A DNA stretch of 64,000 nt from Campylobacter concisus. GTDB taxonomy: Bacteria > Campylobacterota > Campylobacteria > Campylobacterales > Campylobacteraceae. Made by a program: the position numbers and the translations under genes. Location: NCBI RefSeq assembly GCF_003048835.2, contig NZ_CP060705.1, positions 558,001 through 622,000 on the forward strand. The letters run 5' to 3'. The notes below the pieces were generated by a model. It saw nothing but the letters and a program-made list of their open reading frames with translations. It was not told the DNA's origin and did not search any database. This document shows positions 50,051-60,229 of the stretch, one piece after another (the stretch's first letter is position 1; each line of letters begins with the position of its first letter).

Positions 50051-50894
50051 ATTTTTTAACATCTTTTCAAATGAACTAAAAGCGACCATCGAAGGGCTGA
50101 CGGGCAGAGCGCCAGAGATCGGCGAGAGAAACGAATTTGACGCACCAGCGCAAAATGGCATAAAGCCGCCAGTTGTCATGGCTAGTGTGACATTAAGTGG
50201 TGACATCAATGCAAAAGCAGAGATCGCCTGCACGCCGGTGCTTATAAGTGCGGTTAGCGAGTGGATGATGGGCGAGGAGGAAATCTCACGTAATGAAAAT
50301 CTCGGTAGCGACGAGCTTGATGCTGCAAAAGAGATATTTTCAAACCTCTTTAGCGCCTTTAGCACCTCTCTTGGAGCGCAAAAGGGCATGCCAAAGATCA
50401 GCTTTGAGGTGATAAATGTAAATTTCTTAGATGAAAACTCATCGCTTGATTTTAGCGTTTTTGAAAAGCTTTTTTTGTTTAACATAAAGATCGAGGATCT
50501 AAATGAGCACGTGGCTTTTGTCTGCGATCACACGCTTATGAGATTTTTTGAGCCTGCTAAAAGCGAGCCAGCAGATGGCGCAAAGGCTCAAGCTGCTCCT
50601 CATGCACTAAAGGGCGAATTTAGCGCAGAAGAGATGAGAAATATCGGCCTTATCATGGACGTAAGGCTACCAATGCGCGTTCGTATCGGCTCAAAAAGGA
50701 TGCTCTTAAAAGATGTGCTCACTATGGATATAGGCTCAGTCATCGAGCTAAATCAGCTAGCAAACGACCCGCTTGAAATTTTGATAGGAGATAAGGTGAT
50801 AGCCCTTGGCGAAGTAGTCATAATAGACGGCAACTTCGGCATACAGATCACGCAGATAGGCTCAAAACGCGAGAGGCTTCAGCAGTTAAAATAA
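50040..50894 (+). CDS. fliY: Flagellar motor switch protein FliY
   Basis: C-ring component related to FliN with an N-terminal CheC-like part. The 284 aa have a MTNEFFNIFSNELKATIEGL opening, a middle with SDELDAAKEIFSNLFSAFST, and the C-terminal FliN domain (about 195-280) with NIGLIMDVRLPMRVRIGSKR and NQLANDPLEILIGDKVIALG. The CheY phosphatase motif of Bacillus FliY is only partly recognisable. It shares one base with the next gene. Confidence 0.95.
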   Translation: MTNEFFNIFSNELKATIEGLTGRAPEIGERNEFDAPAQNGIKPPVVMASVTLSGDINAKAEIACTPVLISAVSEWMMGEEEISRNENLGSDELDAAKEIFSNLFSAFSTSLGAQKGMPKISFEVINVNFLDENSSLDFSVFEKLFLFNIKIEDLNEHVAFVCDHTLMRFFEPAKSEPADGAKAQAAPHALKGEFSAEEMRNIGLIMDVRLPMRVRIGSKRMLLKDVLTMDIGSVIELNQLANDPLEILIGDKVIALGEVVIIDGNFGIQITQIGSKRERLQQLK

Positions 50895-51484
50895 TGAATG
50901 AATTAGTAAATGATCTCTTAAAATTTCCAAGCGTTTTAAAGTATAAAAATAAAAATGTAACCTTCTTTGGCTCGGCTAGGTTTGATGAAGAAAATTTCTA
51001 CTGTAAAAAGGCATACGAGCTAGCTTATAAGCTAAATGAGCTAGGTTTTGCCATCTTAACTGGTGGCGGAGATGGCATAATGAGGGCGGCAAACAAGGGT
51101 GCGTTTGACAGCGCAAAATCACCTAGTGTCGCACTAAACGTGAGGCTACCGTTTGAACAACAAACAAATCCATACGTCACCGCAAAATACCTCTTTTCAA
51201 ATTTAAGTCCAAGAAAATTTGCCCTAACTGATAGCTCTATCGCATTTGTCGTCTTTCCTGGTGGATTTGGCACGCTTGATGAGCTATTTGAAATTTTAGT
51301 GCTAGCTCATGTTGGCAGCAAAAAAGTGAAAATTTTTCTTTATGGATGCGAGTTTTGGCAAGGGCTTGATGAGTTTATACGAAAGACGCTGATCCCTCAA
51401 AAAACGATAAACGAAGAAGATTTAAATTTATATAAAATCACCGATGATATAGAGCTTATCGTAAGCGAAATTTTGGCTATTTAA
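50894..51484 (+). CDS. LOG-family nucleotide phosphoribohydrolase-like protein
   Basis: TIGR00730/LOG-type Rossmann-fold protein, 196 aa. It carries the lysine-decarboxylase-like motif PGGFGTLDE with GGGDGIMRAANKGAF before it. Members cleave cytokinin-type or other nucleoside monophosphates; some are nucleotide 5'-monophosphate nucleosidases. Its ATG overlaps the fliY stop, so it is expressed with the flagellar genes, but it has no known motility role. A GGxGT-type annotation as lysine decarboxylase would be wrong. Confidence 0.88.
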   Translation: MNELVNDLLKFPSVLKYKNKNVTFFGSARFDEENFYCKKAYELAYKLNELGFAILTGGGDGIMRAANKGAFDSAKSPSVALNVRLPFEQQTNPYVTAKYLFSNLSPRKFALTDSSIAFVVFPGGFGTLDELFEILVLAHVGSKKVKIFLYGCEFWQGLDEFIRKTLIPQKTINEEDLNLYKITDDIELIVSEILAI

Positions 51485-51530
51485 AAATAAGATATAAAAT
51501 ATCGCCTTTAAATTTAAAAAAGGTAAAAAT

Positions 51531-52553
51531 ATGAAAATAATGGTTGCAATGAGCGGCGGCGTAGATAGCACGATGACGGCTAAATTTCTGCAAGAGGCTG
51601 GGCATGAGGTGCAAGGCTGCTACATGATGCTTCATCAAAAGCCAGGATATCACGAAGAAAACATCAGAAAAGTCAAAAAAGTGGGCGAATATCTTGGTAT
51701 CAAAGTGCATATCCTCGATCTGCAGGATAAATTTAACGAATATGTCTATGATCCATTTGTCAGGCTCTATAAAGAGGGCAAAACGCCCAATCCTTGCGCC
51801 TTGTGTAATAAATTTATAAAGCTTGGTGCGCTACTTGACTTTGCAAAGGCAAATGGCTGCGAGAAGCTTGCTACTGGGCATTACGTGCAGGTGGTTGATG
51901 GTTTTATAACCTGCGCCAAAGATCCTAGCAAGGATCAAAGCTACTTTTTAGCTCAGGTGCCAAAAGAGGTGCTAAAAGATGTCATTTTCCCGCTCGGGGA
52001 TAAATTTAAAAAAGATATAAAAGAGCTAGCAAGAGGCGTAAAAGTGCTTGAAGAGTTCGCTACTCAGGCAGAAAGCAGTGAAATTTGCTTTGTTGAAAAT
52101 ACCTACATCGAGGTTTTAAACAAGCACTACAATACAAATTTGCCAGGCAACGTGGTCGATAAAGACGGCAATGTGATCGGCCGCCATCAAGGCTACATGC
52201 ACTACACTATCGGCAAACGCCGTGGCTTTGAGGTTTTTGGCGCTCATGAGCCACACTTTGTCATCAAGATAAACGCTGATAAAAACGAGATAGTTGTCGG
52301 CACGAAAGATGATCTTGCTCAAAAGGTGGTAGAGCTTGAAAACGTAAATTTATTTATAGATGAAGATAAATTTGAGTGCGAAACAAAGATAAGGTATAGA
52401 AGCCCTAAGCTTGAGGCTTTTGTAGAGGTTGATAAGGATAACAAAACCGCAAAACTAACGCTAAATCAAAACGCACTTGGCGTAGCGCAAGGTCAGCTTT
52501 GCGTGATGTATGATGGTGATCGCGTCATCGCAAGCGGCTTTATAAAGGACTAA
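51531..52553 (+). CDS. mnmA: tRNA-specific 2-thiouridylase MnmA
   Basis: Places sulfur at U34 of Lys, Glu and Gln tRNAs. The 340 aa show the PP-loop [20 protein letters not shown], the first catalytic Cys in [10 protein letters not shown] and the second in [28 protein letters not shown] and the C-terminal beta barrel follow. The protein is a little shorter than the E. coli one but complete. It converges with the DUF488 gene, overlapping by 14 bp at the 3' ends. Confidence 0.97.
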   Translation: MKIMVAMSGGVDSTMTAKFLQEAGHEVQGCYMMLHQKPGYHEENIRKVKKVGEYLGIKVHILDLQDKFNEYVYDPFVRLYKEGKTPNPCALCNKFIKLGALLDFAKANGCEKLATGHYVQVVDGFITCAKDPSKDQSYFLAQVPKEVLKDVIFPLGDKFKKDIKELARGVKVLEEFATQAESSEICFVENTYIEVLNKHYNTNLPGNVVDKDGNVIGRHQGYMHYTIGKRRGFEVFGAHEPHFVIKINADKNEIVVGTKDDLAQKVVELENVNLFIDEDKFECETKIRYRSPKLEAFVEVDKDNKTAKLTLNQNALGVAQGQLCVMYDGDRVIASGFIKD

Positions 52554-52923
52554 GCGCCTCTTTTATCACCTTAACGTGGCTAAATTCTGGCTCCTTGACA
52601 GCAGTTAGAAGCGCCACGTTTTTATACTCTTTTTCTAGCTTCTTAAGCTCTTTTAGCCCCTCTTGCTCCTCTTTGCCATTTAGCTCTTGCCTAAATCTTT
52701 TGCAAAACTCATCAAACCTAGCCTCCTTATCCTCATGAAACCATGACCTTAGCTCGTTTGATGGAGTGACTGATTTTAGCCAAATGAAGCTAGAAAAGAT
52801 CTCTTTTTTCACACCTCTAGGATATAGTCTATCGATAAAGACACCTTTAAAACTCTCGTCGTCGCTTTTAATAAAGTCGTAAATTCTACATATCTTAAAC
52901 ATGCTTGTTATCTTAGTCCTCAT
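52540..52923 (-). CDS. DUF488 family protein
   Basis: Protein of 127 aa with the DUF488 signature [13 protein letters not shown], a [18 protein letters not shown] stretch and [13 protein letters not shown]. Function not established; distant members are found near heavy-metal or stress genes. The start may be the ATG at 52902 ([13 protein letters not shown]), the usual family start, rather than 52923; neither has a strong ribosome site. Its 3' end overlaps mnmA on the other strand. Confidence 0.85.
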   Translation of the reverse strand: MRTKITSMFKICRIYDFIKSDDESFKGVFIDRLYPRGVKKEIFSSFIWLKSVTPSNELRSWFHEDKEARFDEFCKRFRQELNGKEEQEGLKELKKLEKEYKNVALLTAVKEPEFSHVKVIKEALSPL

Positions 52924-53075
52924 AAATTTATAAATATAAAATGGTTTAAAAATTTGGTGTAAATTTTGCCTTTTGGAGTATAAAATTTGGCTAAAATTAG
53001 TTGGTAAATAAATTTAAATTTAAAGCTCATTTTGATAAAATCCCAACATAAAAATCACTAAAAAAGGTTACTATT

Positions 53076-54005
53076 ATGAGAGGCTATAAAATTTTCTCAG
53101 GCACCGCAAACATCGAGCTTTCGAAGAAAATTTCGCAATATTTGTCGCTTCCGCTCAGTGAAGCTAGCATAAAAAGATTTAGCGATGGTGAGATCAGCGT
53201 GCAAATCGGCGAAAGCGTGCGTGGAAAAGATGTTTTTGTCATCCAGCCAACATGCGCCCCAGCAAATATAAATTTAATGGAGCTTCTTATCTTAACTGAC
53301 GCTTTAAAACGCAGCAGTGCAAGCTCTATAACAGCGATAGTGCCGTATTTTGGCTACGCTAGACAAGACAGAAAAGCAGCCCCAAGAGTGCCTATCACTG
53401 CAAAACTAGTGGCAAATATGATGCAAACAGCAGGCATCGACAGAGTCGTTACTATGGACCTTCACGCAGGGCAAATTCAAGGATTTTTTGACATCCCAGT
53501 AGATAACCTTTATGGTAGCATTGTCTTTAACGACTACGTAAAAGCTAAAAATTTACCAAATCCAGTCGTAGCAAGCCCAGATGTAGGCGGTGTGGCTCGT
53601 GCTAGAGCCTTGGCGAAAAATCTAAATTTGCTAGATATGGTCATCGTTGATAAACGCCGCGAGAAAGCAAACGAGAGCGAAGTGATGAACGTGATCGGCG
53701 ATGTGAAAGGCAAAGACGTGATCTTGGTCGATGATATGATCGACACTGCTGGCACCATCGTAAAAGCAGCTGAAATTTTCAAAGAGCGTGGCGCAACTAG
53801 CGTAATGGCGTTTTGTACGCACCCAGTGCTTAGCGGACCAGCTTATGATAGGCTAAAACTTGGCTTTTTAGACGAGCTAGTGGTGACTGATACGATCCCG
53901 TTAAAAGAAGAACTCCCTTGTATAAAAGTGCTAAGCACGGCTTCACTATTTGGCGAAGTGATACGCCGTGTTTATCACAACGAAAGCGTAAATAGCTTAT
54001 TTTAG
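53076..54005 (+). CDS. prs: Ribose-phosphate pyrophosphokinase
   Basis: Makes PRPP from ribose 5-phosphate and ATP for nucleotides, His, Trp and NAD. The standard 309-aa form shows [17 protein letters not shown], a [19 protein letters not shown] segment, [32 protein letters not shown], the PRPP loop [11 protein letters not shown] and PVLSG. AAAGG lies before the ATG. Monocistronic with a clear terminator. Confidence 0.97.
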   Translation: MRGYKIFSGTANIELSKKISQYLSLPLSEASIKRFSDGEISVQIGESVRGKDVFVIQPTCAPANINLMELLILTDALKRSSASSITAIVPYFGYARQDRKAAPRVPITAKLVANMMQTAGIDRVVTMDLHAGQIQGFFDIPVDNLYGSIVFNDYVKAKNLPNPVVASPDVGGVARARALAKNLNLLDMVIVDKRREKANESEVMNVIGDVKGKDVILVDDMIDTAGTIVKAAEIFKERGATSVMAFCTHPVLSGPAYDRLKLGFLDELVVTDTIPLKEELPCIKVLSTASLFGEVIRRVYHNESVNSLF

Positions 54006-54013
54006 TAACCATT

Positions 54014-54045
54014 GCAGGCTAAAGCGTTAGCCTGCTAAATTTATT
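54014..54045 (+). terminator. Terminator after prs
   Basis: Perfect 8-bp stem GCAGGCTA / TAGCCTGC (54014-54021 and 54028-54035), 6-nt loop, followed by a T-rich tail (TAAATTTATT). Nine bases from the prs stop. Confidence 0.88.
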
Positions 54046-54212
54046 CGTTTTGACTAATTAATGTTTATCTTTTGGGTTAAATTTCTAGCCCAAAAGACTT
54101 AAAACCCTGCTTGTGAAGAGCCTAAATTTGAAGTCAAATAAATACAAATCGCAATGAAACCTCACCACTAAATTTCTATACGCTAGTCACTAAAATTTAA
54201 GCTCTAATCAAA

Positions 54213-54328
54213 AGGTGCAGTGCCGATCAGATCCGCGTGGGAGCTGCGACAAATGCCGTTAGGATCGCACAAAAATGGATCGCAATGCAGGAGTAGTTTG
54301 CATTAAAATTAATTGCGATCTTGCACCT
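54213..54328 (+). other. Structured non-coding region upstream of yqhA
   Basis: Outer arms AGGTGCA (54213-54219) and TGCACCT (54322-54328) enclose an inner stem GATCGCAAT (54278-54286) with ATTGCGATC (54312-54320), extended by ATGCA/TGCAT. The base composition is richer in GC than its flanks. This may be a small RNA, a leader element or an old repeat. No ORF found. The rest of the 54046-54388 gap shows nothing else. Confidence 0.45.
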
Positions 54329-54357
54329 AAAATTTAAGGAAAAAACTATAAAATACC

Positions 54358-54382
54358 CCCTTTTTAAATTTCATAAAAAGGG
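54358..54382 (+). promoter_or_regulatory. Hairpin that could sequester the yqhA ribosome site
   Basis: CCCTTTTT (54358-54365) pairs with AAAAAGGG (54375-54382), which holds the only Shine-Dalgarno candidate, six bases from the TTG start. It is followed by five T, so it could alternatively act as a terminator. Either use would limit yqhA expression. Confidence 0.55.
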
Positions 54383-54388
54383 TTTTTA

Positions 54389-54895
54389 TTGCGTAAAATA
54401 TTTGAGAGAATTTTGCTTGCAAGCAACAGTTTCACGCTTTTTCCAGTAGTCTTTGGACTTTTAGGTGCGATTGTGCTTTTCATCATCGCAAGTTATGATG
54501 TCGGCAAGGTGCTTTTAGAGGTTTATAAATATTTCTTTGTTGCAGATTTTCACGTTGAAAATTTCCACTCAGAGGTCGTTGGCGAGATCGTTGGAGCGAT
54601 CGATCTATACTTGATGGCGCTTGTTCTTTATATATTTAGCTTCGGAATTTACGAGCTTTTCATCTCAGAGATCACACAGTTAAAGCAGTCAAAGCAGAGT
54701 AAGGTGCTTGAAGTGCATTCGCTTGATGAGCTAAAAGACAAGCTTGGCAAAGTGATCGTCATGGTTTTAATCGTAAATTTCTTCCAAAGAGTGCTTCATG
54801 CAAATTTCACAACTCCGCTTGAGATGGCCTATCTTGCGGCTTCTATCCTCGCACTTTGTCTTGGACTTTACTTCCTTCACAAGGGCGAACACTAA
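54389..54895 (+). CDS. yqhA: YqhA family (UPF0114) membrane protein
   Basis: Inner-membrane protein, 168 aa with about four hydrophobic segments (about 17-40, 60-85, 120-140 and 145-162). The family features are FERILLASNSFTLFPVVFGL, then ALVLYIFSFGIYELFISEI and VLEVHSLDELKDKLGKVIVM. Function unknown. The start is TTG. Its probable ribosome site, AAGGG at 54378-54382, lies in the 3' arm of a hairpin (next entry). Confidence 0.9.
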   Translation: MRKIFERILLASNSFTLFPVVFGLLGAIVLFIIASYDVGKVLLEVYKYFFVADFHVENFHSEVVGEIVGAIDLYLMALVLYIFSFGIYELFISEITQLKQSKQSKVLEVHSLDELKDKLGKVIVMVLIVNFFQRVLHANFTTPLEMAYLAASILALCLGLYFLHKGEH

Positions 54896-54924
54896 AATTT
54901 TAAGCGTTCTTACGCTTAAAATTT
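54895..54924 (+). terminator. Hairpin after yqhA
   Basis: 12-bp stem AAATTTTAAGCG / CGCTTAAAATTT with a 6-nt loop, directly at the stop codon, then a pyrimidine-rich tail. Probable intrinsic terminator. Confidence 0.75.
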
Positions 54925-54987
54925 CTCCTACATCTTTTCTTTAGCTATTTTTGGATAATATCCATTTAAAAATTTAAAGGAAATTTG

Positions 54988-56010
54988 ATGATTTTCATAG
55001 ACGCTTGCCTTAAAAAACATACGCCATACACGCCTGTTTGGATGATGCGCCAAGCTGGCAGATATCTACCAGAATATATGGCTGTAAGAGCTAAAGCAGG
55101 GGACTTTTTATCACTTTGCAAAGACTATAAAAAGGCTAGCGAGGTCACGCTTCAGCCAGTTGAAATTCTTGGTGTTGATGCGGCTATTTTGTTTAGCGAT
55201 ATCCTTGTCGTGCCTCTTGAAATGGGCATGGATCTGCGCTTTGAAAAGGGCGAGGGACCAGTTTTTACAAAGCCTTTGCGTGATGAGGCCGCACTTGATG
55301 CACTTAGCGTCGAAAGATCGGCTAAAAGCTTAGCATACGTCTATGACACGATCAAACTTACAAGAGAAAATTTAGCCAAAGATAAGGCGCTCATTGGCTT
55401 TTGCGGAGCACCTTGGACGATAGCTACATATATGATAGAGGGTGGCGGCAGCAAAAACTATGCGGTCTGCAAAAAAATGCTCTATGAAAATCCAGAATTT
55501 TTGCATCAAATTTTAGAAAAAGTGACGCAAGTGCTTATCCTTTACGTCAAAGAGCAGATAAAAGCTGGCGTAAATGCCGTGCAAATTTTTGACAGCTGGG
55601 CGGCCGCACTTGAGGAGCAGGCTTATTTTGAGTTTGGATTTAGCTATATAAATAAGATAGTTGATAGCGTAAAGGCCGAATTTCCAGAGATCCCAGTCAT
55701 AGTTTTCCCAAAAGGTATAAGCGGCTATTTAGATAAAATTTCAGGCAAATTTGATGTTTTTGGCGTTGATTGGAGTACGCCGATCGAGCTAGCAAAAGAA
55801 AAACTTAGTCCAAGATACGTCCTTCAGGGCAATATGGAGCCAACAAGGCTATATAGCAAAAAGGCGATCGATGAGGGCGTGGATAAAATTTTAAGCACGA
55901 TGAAAGGCGCACCGCACATTTTCAACCTTGGTCACGGGATCTTGCCTGATGTGCCAGTTGAAAACGCAAAATATTTCATAAAAGAGGTTCAAAGAAAAAG
56001 TGCAAGATAG
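54988..56010 (+). CDS. hemE: Uroporphyrinogen decarboxylase
   Basis: Removes four carboxyls from uroporphyrinogen III in haem synthesis. The 340 aa show [49 protein letters not shown] and the C-terminal [10 protein letters not shown], all family marks. The ATG at 54988 follows AAAGGAA; a TTG one codon earlier is possible but less likely. It overlaps the next gene by 11 bp, an order also seen in C. jejuni. Confidence 0.97.
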   Translation: MIFIDACLKKHTPYTPVWMMRQAGRYLPEYMAVRAKAGDFLSLCKDYKKASEVTLQPVEILGVDAAILFSDILVVPLEMGMDLRFEKGEGPVFTKPLRDEAALDALSVERSAKSLAYVYDTIKLTRENLAKDKALIGFCGAPWTIATYMIEGGGSKNYAVCKKMLYENPEFLHQILEKVTQVLILYVKEQIKAGVNAVQIFDSWAAALEEQAYFEFGFSYINKIVDSVKAEFPEIPVIVFPKGISGYLDKISGKFDVFGVDWSTPIELAKEKLSPRYVLQGNMEPTRLYSKKAIDEGVDKILSTMKGAPHIFNLGHGILPDVPVENAKYFIKEVQRKSAR

Positions 56011-56914
56011 CACCATTGTCTTTGGGCCCATAAATTCTCGCCGTTTTGGCATGAGTCTTGGCATCGATCTAAGTCCAAAGCAAAAATCATGCAATTTTGA
56101 CTGCGTTTATTGCGAGCTAAAGAGCGCAAAGCCAGTTGAAGAGATAGAAAATCCGCCAAGCATTGATGGGATCATAAGCGCTTTAAAAGAAGCTTTAAAA
56201 GTTCATCAAAACATCGATGTCATCACGCTTACAGCAAATGGCGAACCAACTCTTTATCCGCACTTAAAAGAGCTGATAGTAAAAGTAAATGAGATAAAGG
56301 GCAGGGCAAAAACTCTTATCCTAAGCAATGGCTCAGGTGTGAGAGATCAAAAAATTTGTGAAGCGCTATATGGGCTTGACATAGTGAAATTTAGCCTTGA
56401 TAGTGCCGTGCAAAGCACATTTAAAAAGATAGACCGCAACAAAAGTGGCATAGAAATAAATGAACTTATAAAAGCAATGGCTAAATTTCGCAAGGAATTT
56501 AAGGGTGAGCTTGTGCTTGAAATTTTGGTCGTGGCTGGATTTAACGACAAAGAAGAGGAATTTATGGCGCTTAATGAGGCTATAAATGAGATAGCTCCGC
56601 ACCGAGTGGATGTTGGCACGATAGATCGTCCGCCAGCTTACAACGTAAAAGGCGTTGATGCTAGCAGGCTTGAAGAGCTAGCAAGTAAGATAAACGGCGT
56701 GCCAGTCACCATAGCTAGGGCTCACAAGATAGAGCAAAAGTATGAATTTAGCAAGAGTGAAATTTTAGCCATGCTAGAGCGCCGTCCGCAAACTGCAGCA
56801 AATGTCGAAGAAAATTTCTCAGAGCGCTCAAAGCAAATTTTAAACAAGCTCTTGCAAGATGGCGCGGTTTATCAAACTGACGTTGCTGGTGTTAAATTTT
56901 ATAAATTAAGATGA
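56000..56914 (+). CDS. Radical SAM protein with winged-helix C-terminus
   Basis: [4Fe-4S] enzyme of 304 aa. The CxxxCxxC motif is at Cys31, Cys35 and Cys38 ([11 protein letters not shown]), followed by a [14 protein letters not shown] strand typical of YfkAB/UPF-like radical SAM proteins and [15 protein letters not shown]. The C-terminal 60 residues look like a winged helix ([20 protein letters not shown]). Reaction unknown. The start is GTG within hemE. It may be cotranscribed with hemE and pdxY. Confidence 0.88.
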   Translation: MQDSTIVFGPINSRRFGMSLGIDLSPKQKSCNFDCVYCELKSAKPVEEIENPPSIDGIISALKEALKVHQNIDVITLTANGEPTLYPHLKELIVKVNEIKGRAKTLILSNGSGVRDQKICEALYGLDIVKFSLDSAVQSTFKKIDRNKSGIEINELIKAMAKFRKEFKGELVLEILVVAGFNDKEEEFMALNEAINEIAPHRVDVGTIDRPPAYNVKGVDASRLEELASKINGVPVTIARAHKIEQKYEFSKSEILAMLERRPQTAANVEENFSERSKQILNKLLQDGAVYQTDVAGVKFYKLR

Positions 56915-56917
56915 TAG

Positions 56918-57736
56918 ATGAAGCGAATTTTAACTATACAAGACATCTCGTGCGTGGGCAAATGCTCGCTCACTGTCGCACTTCCCATAATTAGTGCCCA
57001 AGGCATCGAGGCGTGCATCTTACCAACGGCACTGCTCTCAACTCACACCGGCTTTAAAAATTTCACTTTTCGTGATCTAACTGATGAATTTGACGCTATA
57101 ACGCAGGTTTGGCACAAAGAGGGCATCAGCTTTGATGGAATTTACACTGGATTTTTAGGTAGTTTTAGGCAGCTTGAGCTTATAGAGAAGGTCTTTACTG
57201 AATTTGACAGCGGCTCTTTGCTAAGGCTTGTCGATCCTTGCATGGGCGATAATGGCAAGCTTTATCACGGCTTTGATGAGAAATTTGTGGCAAAGATGAG
57301 AGAGCTTTGCACAAAGGCACACGTCATCACGCCAAACATAACTGAGGCTAGTTTTATGTGTGCTAGGCCATTTTTAAGTGATGGATACGGCGAAGATTAC
57401 ATTTTAGAGTTACTTGAGGGTTTGGCTAGTTTTGGCGCACAAAAGATCGTTTTAAAGGGCATTAGATACAAGCAAAATGAGTGTGGTATCATAGCTTACG
57501 ATGCAAAGACGAAAGAGAAAGTGGAGTATTTTCACGAGTATTTGCCATTTCATGCAAGTGGCACTGGAGATATCTTCGCTTCAGTGCTTTTTGGCTCGCT
57601 CATAAATGGCGAAAGCATGCAAAATGCTATCAAAAAGGCAGCAAATTTTGTGCTTGAGAGCATCAAGATCACGCTAAAAGATGATAATCGCACAAGATAT
57701 GGTGTGCAGTTTGAAAAATTACTTAGAAATTTTTAG
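56918..57736 (+). CDS. pdxY: Pyridoxal/pyridoxamine kinase
   Basis: Ribokinase-fold B6 salvage kinase, 272 aa. Features: ILTIQDISCVGKCSLTVALP, a LPTALLSTHTGF substrate loop, LVDPCMGDNGKLY, VITPNITEASFM and the anion-hole motif HASGTGDIFASVLFG. The N-terminal PxISxxGxxxxxLPTxxLSTHT pattern fits PdxY better than ThiD, and a true ThiD is present elsewhere in the window. It begins three bases after the radical SAM gene. Confidence 0.9.
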   Translation: MKRILTIQDISCVGKCSLTVALPIISAQGIEACILPTALLSTHTGFKNFTFRDLTDEFDAITQVWHKEGISFDGIYTGFLGSFRQLELIEKVFTEFDSGSLLRLVDPCMGDNGKLYHGFDEKFVAKMRELCTKAHVITPNITEASFMCARPFLSDGYGEDYILELLEGLASFGAQKIVLKGIRYKQNECGIIAYDAKTKEKVEYFHEYLPFHASGTGDIFASVLFGSLINGESMQNAIKKAANFVLESIKITLKDDNRTRYGVQFEKLLRNF

Positions 57737-57884
57737 CACTTTATGACAAGGAGTGATTTAAATTTGTGTCATTATAACCCCACAAAGTGACATAGTTAAA
57801 ACAAAATTTCAGATTTATTTAAATTAATTTTACTTTTATATAAAAAGTTGAATAATTACGCAAATATTGATCAAGGAGTGATTT

Positions 57885-59849
57885 ATGAAGTCTTTAAGGA
57901 TTAAAATTTCTGTTATTTTGACAGCTGTGATCGTGCTGCTACTAATCGGCGTTAGCCTCATTAGTTACAACATAGCTCGCAATCTATATACAGAAAAAGT
58001 TGTGAAAGATGAGCTACCACTAGCTGTCTCAAACGTTGCAGGTGAGATCGGCTATGCCATAGACAAGATCATCAACACCTCTTATCAGATGACCAAAAAT
58101 GACTATCTTCTAAAGTGGATCGACGAGGGCGAGCCAAAGGACGGATTAGCAACGCTTTTTAACTACAACACCGACCTTATGAAGGCGTTTAATCTCTCAA
58201 CGGCGATGTTTGTCTCTGATAGAACACTAAATTACTACACAAACGACAAAATTTTAAAGCAGCTTAGCAAGGATAATCCACGTGATAGTTGGTATTTTGA
58301 CGTTAAAAACGGCAAAGAGGTAAATTCTCTAAACATCCAAGTCTCAGAAGCTACTGGCTCGCTAACGCTTTATGTAAATAGCAAAGTTGAAAAAGACGGC
58401 AAATTTTATGGCGTCAGCGCGATAGGCATGAACCTTGATGACATCGTAAATTTAGTCACTTCAAAAACCATGGGTGAGGGCAGTAAATTCCTAATGGTTG
58501 ATTCAAGTGGCGTTGTAAAAATAGAAAAGAGCGACAGGGTTGGCAAAGTAAATGTAAAAGATGTCCTTGGCAAAGAAAAATTTGATGTCTTGATGAATAA
58601 AAATGGCGGCGTCATCCATCACTTTAACGGCACGAGAAATTTGATAATTGGCTCAAAATATATCCCTAGCCTTGATTGGTACCTCTTTGGCGAGATGGAC
58701 GAGGATGTGCTTTTAAAAGATTTACATACACTATTTTACTCAGCTATCGGCGTTATCTTAGCAGCGATCATCATCTCTGTGATAGTGTCACTTCTAATGT
58801 CTTCTTACCTCCTAAAAATCATCCTCAAACTAAAAACAGGCCTGCTATCTTTCTTTGATCTACTAAACCACAAGACAAACAAAGCAGAGCCTATAGAGAT
58901 AACATCTAAAGATGAATTTGGCCAAATGGCAGAGCTAATAAACAAAAACACAAAGGCCATTGAGGATGGTATGAAAGATCAAAGTATATTCATCCAAAAA
59001 GCCAACACCTTTGTAAATGAGATAAAAGATGGCAACTATGAAGCAAGCTTAGAAGCTGATACTAATAACCCAGCTCTAAATCAACTAAAAAGCACATTTA
59101 AAGATCTACAACTTGCTCTTAAAAATGCAATATCAAGTAATGGTAAAGATGTACTTGATCTACTAAACACTTATAAAAACCAAGACTTTACAAAAAGACT
59201 TGATGATGATGGTAAGATAGCAAGTGGTATAAACTCTCTTGGCATTGAGATATCTAAAATGCTAAATGACAATCTAAACCAAGCTCAAGTACTAGAAGAA
59301 AAAGCTAAACTTCTAGCTAGCTCAGTATCAAAAGTAGCAAGCTCAGCAAATACTCAAGCAAATAGCTTACAAGAAAGTGCTGCTGCAGTTGAGCAAATGA
59401 GTAGCTCAATGAATGCCATCTCTCAAAAGACAGCTGATGTTATAAGACAATCAGATGAAATTAAAAACATCATAACTATCATTAGAGATATAGCAGATCA
59501 AACAAACCTACTAGCTCTTAATGCTGCTATTGAAGCAGCTAGAGCTGGAGAGCATGGTAGAGGATTTGCAGTTGTTGCTGATGAAGTTAGAAAGCTAGCA
59601 GAAAGAACTCAAAAATCACTTGGTGAGATAGAAGCAAATACAAATGTCCTAGCTCAATCAATAAATGAGATGAGTGAATCTATAAAAGAGCAAAGTGAAG
59701 GTATAAATATGATAAATCAATCAGTTGCTCAAATAGATCACCTAACAAAAGAGAATGTTGTAATTGCCAACCAAGCAAACGAAGTAACATCAGAAGTAGA
59801 TGAGATGGCTAAAGCCATAGTTGAAGAGGTTAGGAAGAAGAGGTTTTAA
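57885..59849 (+). CDS. Methyl-accepting chemotaxis protein, complete
   Basis: Chemoreceptor, 654 aa. TM1 at about 9-28; a periplasmic double-Cache domain (about 30-280) with [20 protein letters not shown] and [20 protein letters not shown], which are dCache_1 marks; TM2 at about 285-310; HAMP-like segment; and a cytoplasmic signalling domain with [20 protein letters not shown]. The ligand is unknown; dCache receptors often bind amino acids or organic acids. RBS is AAGGAG. From residue about 306 on it is all but identical to the truncated receptor at 2-1516. The upstream gap has no clear sigma-28 site; a TATAT-type -10 lies about 45 bases before the ATG. Confidence 0.96.
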   Translation: MKSLRIKISVILTAVIVLLLIGVSLISYNIARNLYTEKVVKDELPLAVSNVAGEIGYAIDKIINTSYQMTKNDYLLKWIDEGEPKDGLATLFNYNTDLMKAFNLSTAMFVSDRTLNYYTNDKILKQLSKDNPRDSWYFDVKNGKEVNSLNIQVSEATGSLTLYVNSKVEKDGKFYGVSAIGMNLDDIVNLVTSKTMGEGSKFLMVDSSGVVKIEKSDRVGKVNVKDVLGKEKFDVLMNKNGGVIHHFNGTRNLIIGSKYIPSLDWYLFGEMDEDVLLKDLHTLFYSAIGVILAAIIISVIVSLLMSSYLLKIILKLKTGLLSFFDLLNHKTNKAEPIEITSKDEFGQMAELINKNTKAIEDGMKDQSIFIQKANTFVNEIKDGNYEASLEADTNNPALNQLKSTFKDLQLALKNAISSNGKDVLDLLNTYKNQDFTKRLDDDGKIASGINSLGIEISKMLNDNLNQAQVLEEKAKLLASSVSKVASSANTQANSLQESAAAVEQMSSSMNAISQKTADVIRQSDEIKNIITIIRDIADQTNLLALNAAIEAARAGEHGRGFAVVADEVRKLAERTQKSLGEIEANTNVLAQSINEMSESIKEQSEGINMINQSVAQIDHLTKENVVIANQANEVTSEVDEMAKAIVEEVRKKRF

Positions 59850-60080
59850 CTTCTTAATAAACAAACTCAAATTTGTTTAAACAAGGCTACAAAACTTATT
59901 GTTAAGGGGGAAGAGGCTTGAATTACGCTCTGCTTGCAGTTGTGAGCTTGCGAAGCAAAGAAGCTCCCTTCCCCCTTAACAATCCCCTGTCTGCTTGCAG
60001 TTACGAGACGAAGTCGAAGTAAAGCCCGACGACGTTATAGGTAGCATGCCTCAGTGCTTCGCACTGCATGTGGTTTAAAA
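58800..60080 (+). repeat. Long repeat, copy 2: MCP signalling module plus non-coding tail
   Basis: Direct partner of 467-1747 (offset 58,333). It covers the last transmembrane edge, signalling domain and the non-coding tail. Such a pair can recombine or be mis-joined in short-read assembly. Confidence 0.93.
59894..60080 (+). repeat. Dispersed non-coding hairpin repeat, copy 2
   Basis: Same element as 1561-1747, with inverted arms at 59898-59913 and 59968-59983. After it, to 60190, the DNA is AT-rich without a gene. Confidence 0.8.
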
Positions 60081-60189
60081 TTTCATTAATTTTTTAGTGC
60101 ATTGTATGCGTTGTTTTTTTAATTTTTAAATACTTTTAGTAGCGCTATATGGCTTTTTGCTTGGATTTTAGGATAGTCAAAATTTATAA

Positions 60190-60227
60190 ATTTCTCTAGC
60201 CCTAAAGTGAGATTAGGGCTAGAGAAA
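60190..60227 (-). terminator. Terminator after lon
   Basis: Perfect 13-bp stem TCTCTAGCCCTAA (60193-60205) with its complement (60213-60225), 7-nt loop, just past the lon stop codon on the minus strand. The tail is A/T-rich rather than a clean T-run. Confidence 0.82.
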
Positions 60228-60229
60228 GA

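Noticed and set aside
50894-51484. Lysine decarboxylase annotation for the PGGFGTLDE protein
   Set aside because: The motif belongs to the LOG/TIGR00730 phosphoribohydrolase family; older lysine decarboxylase labels were mistaken.
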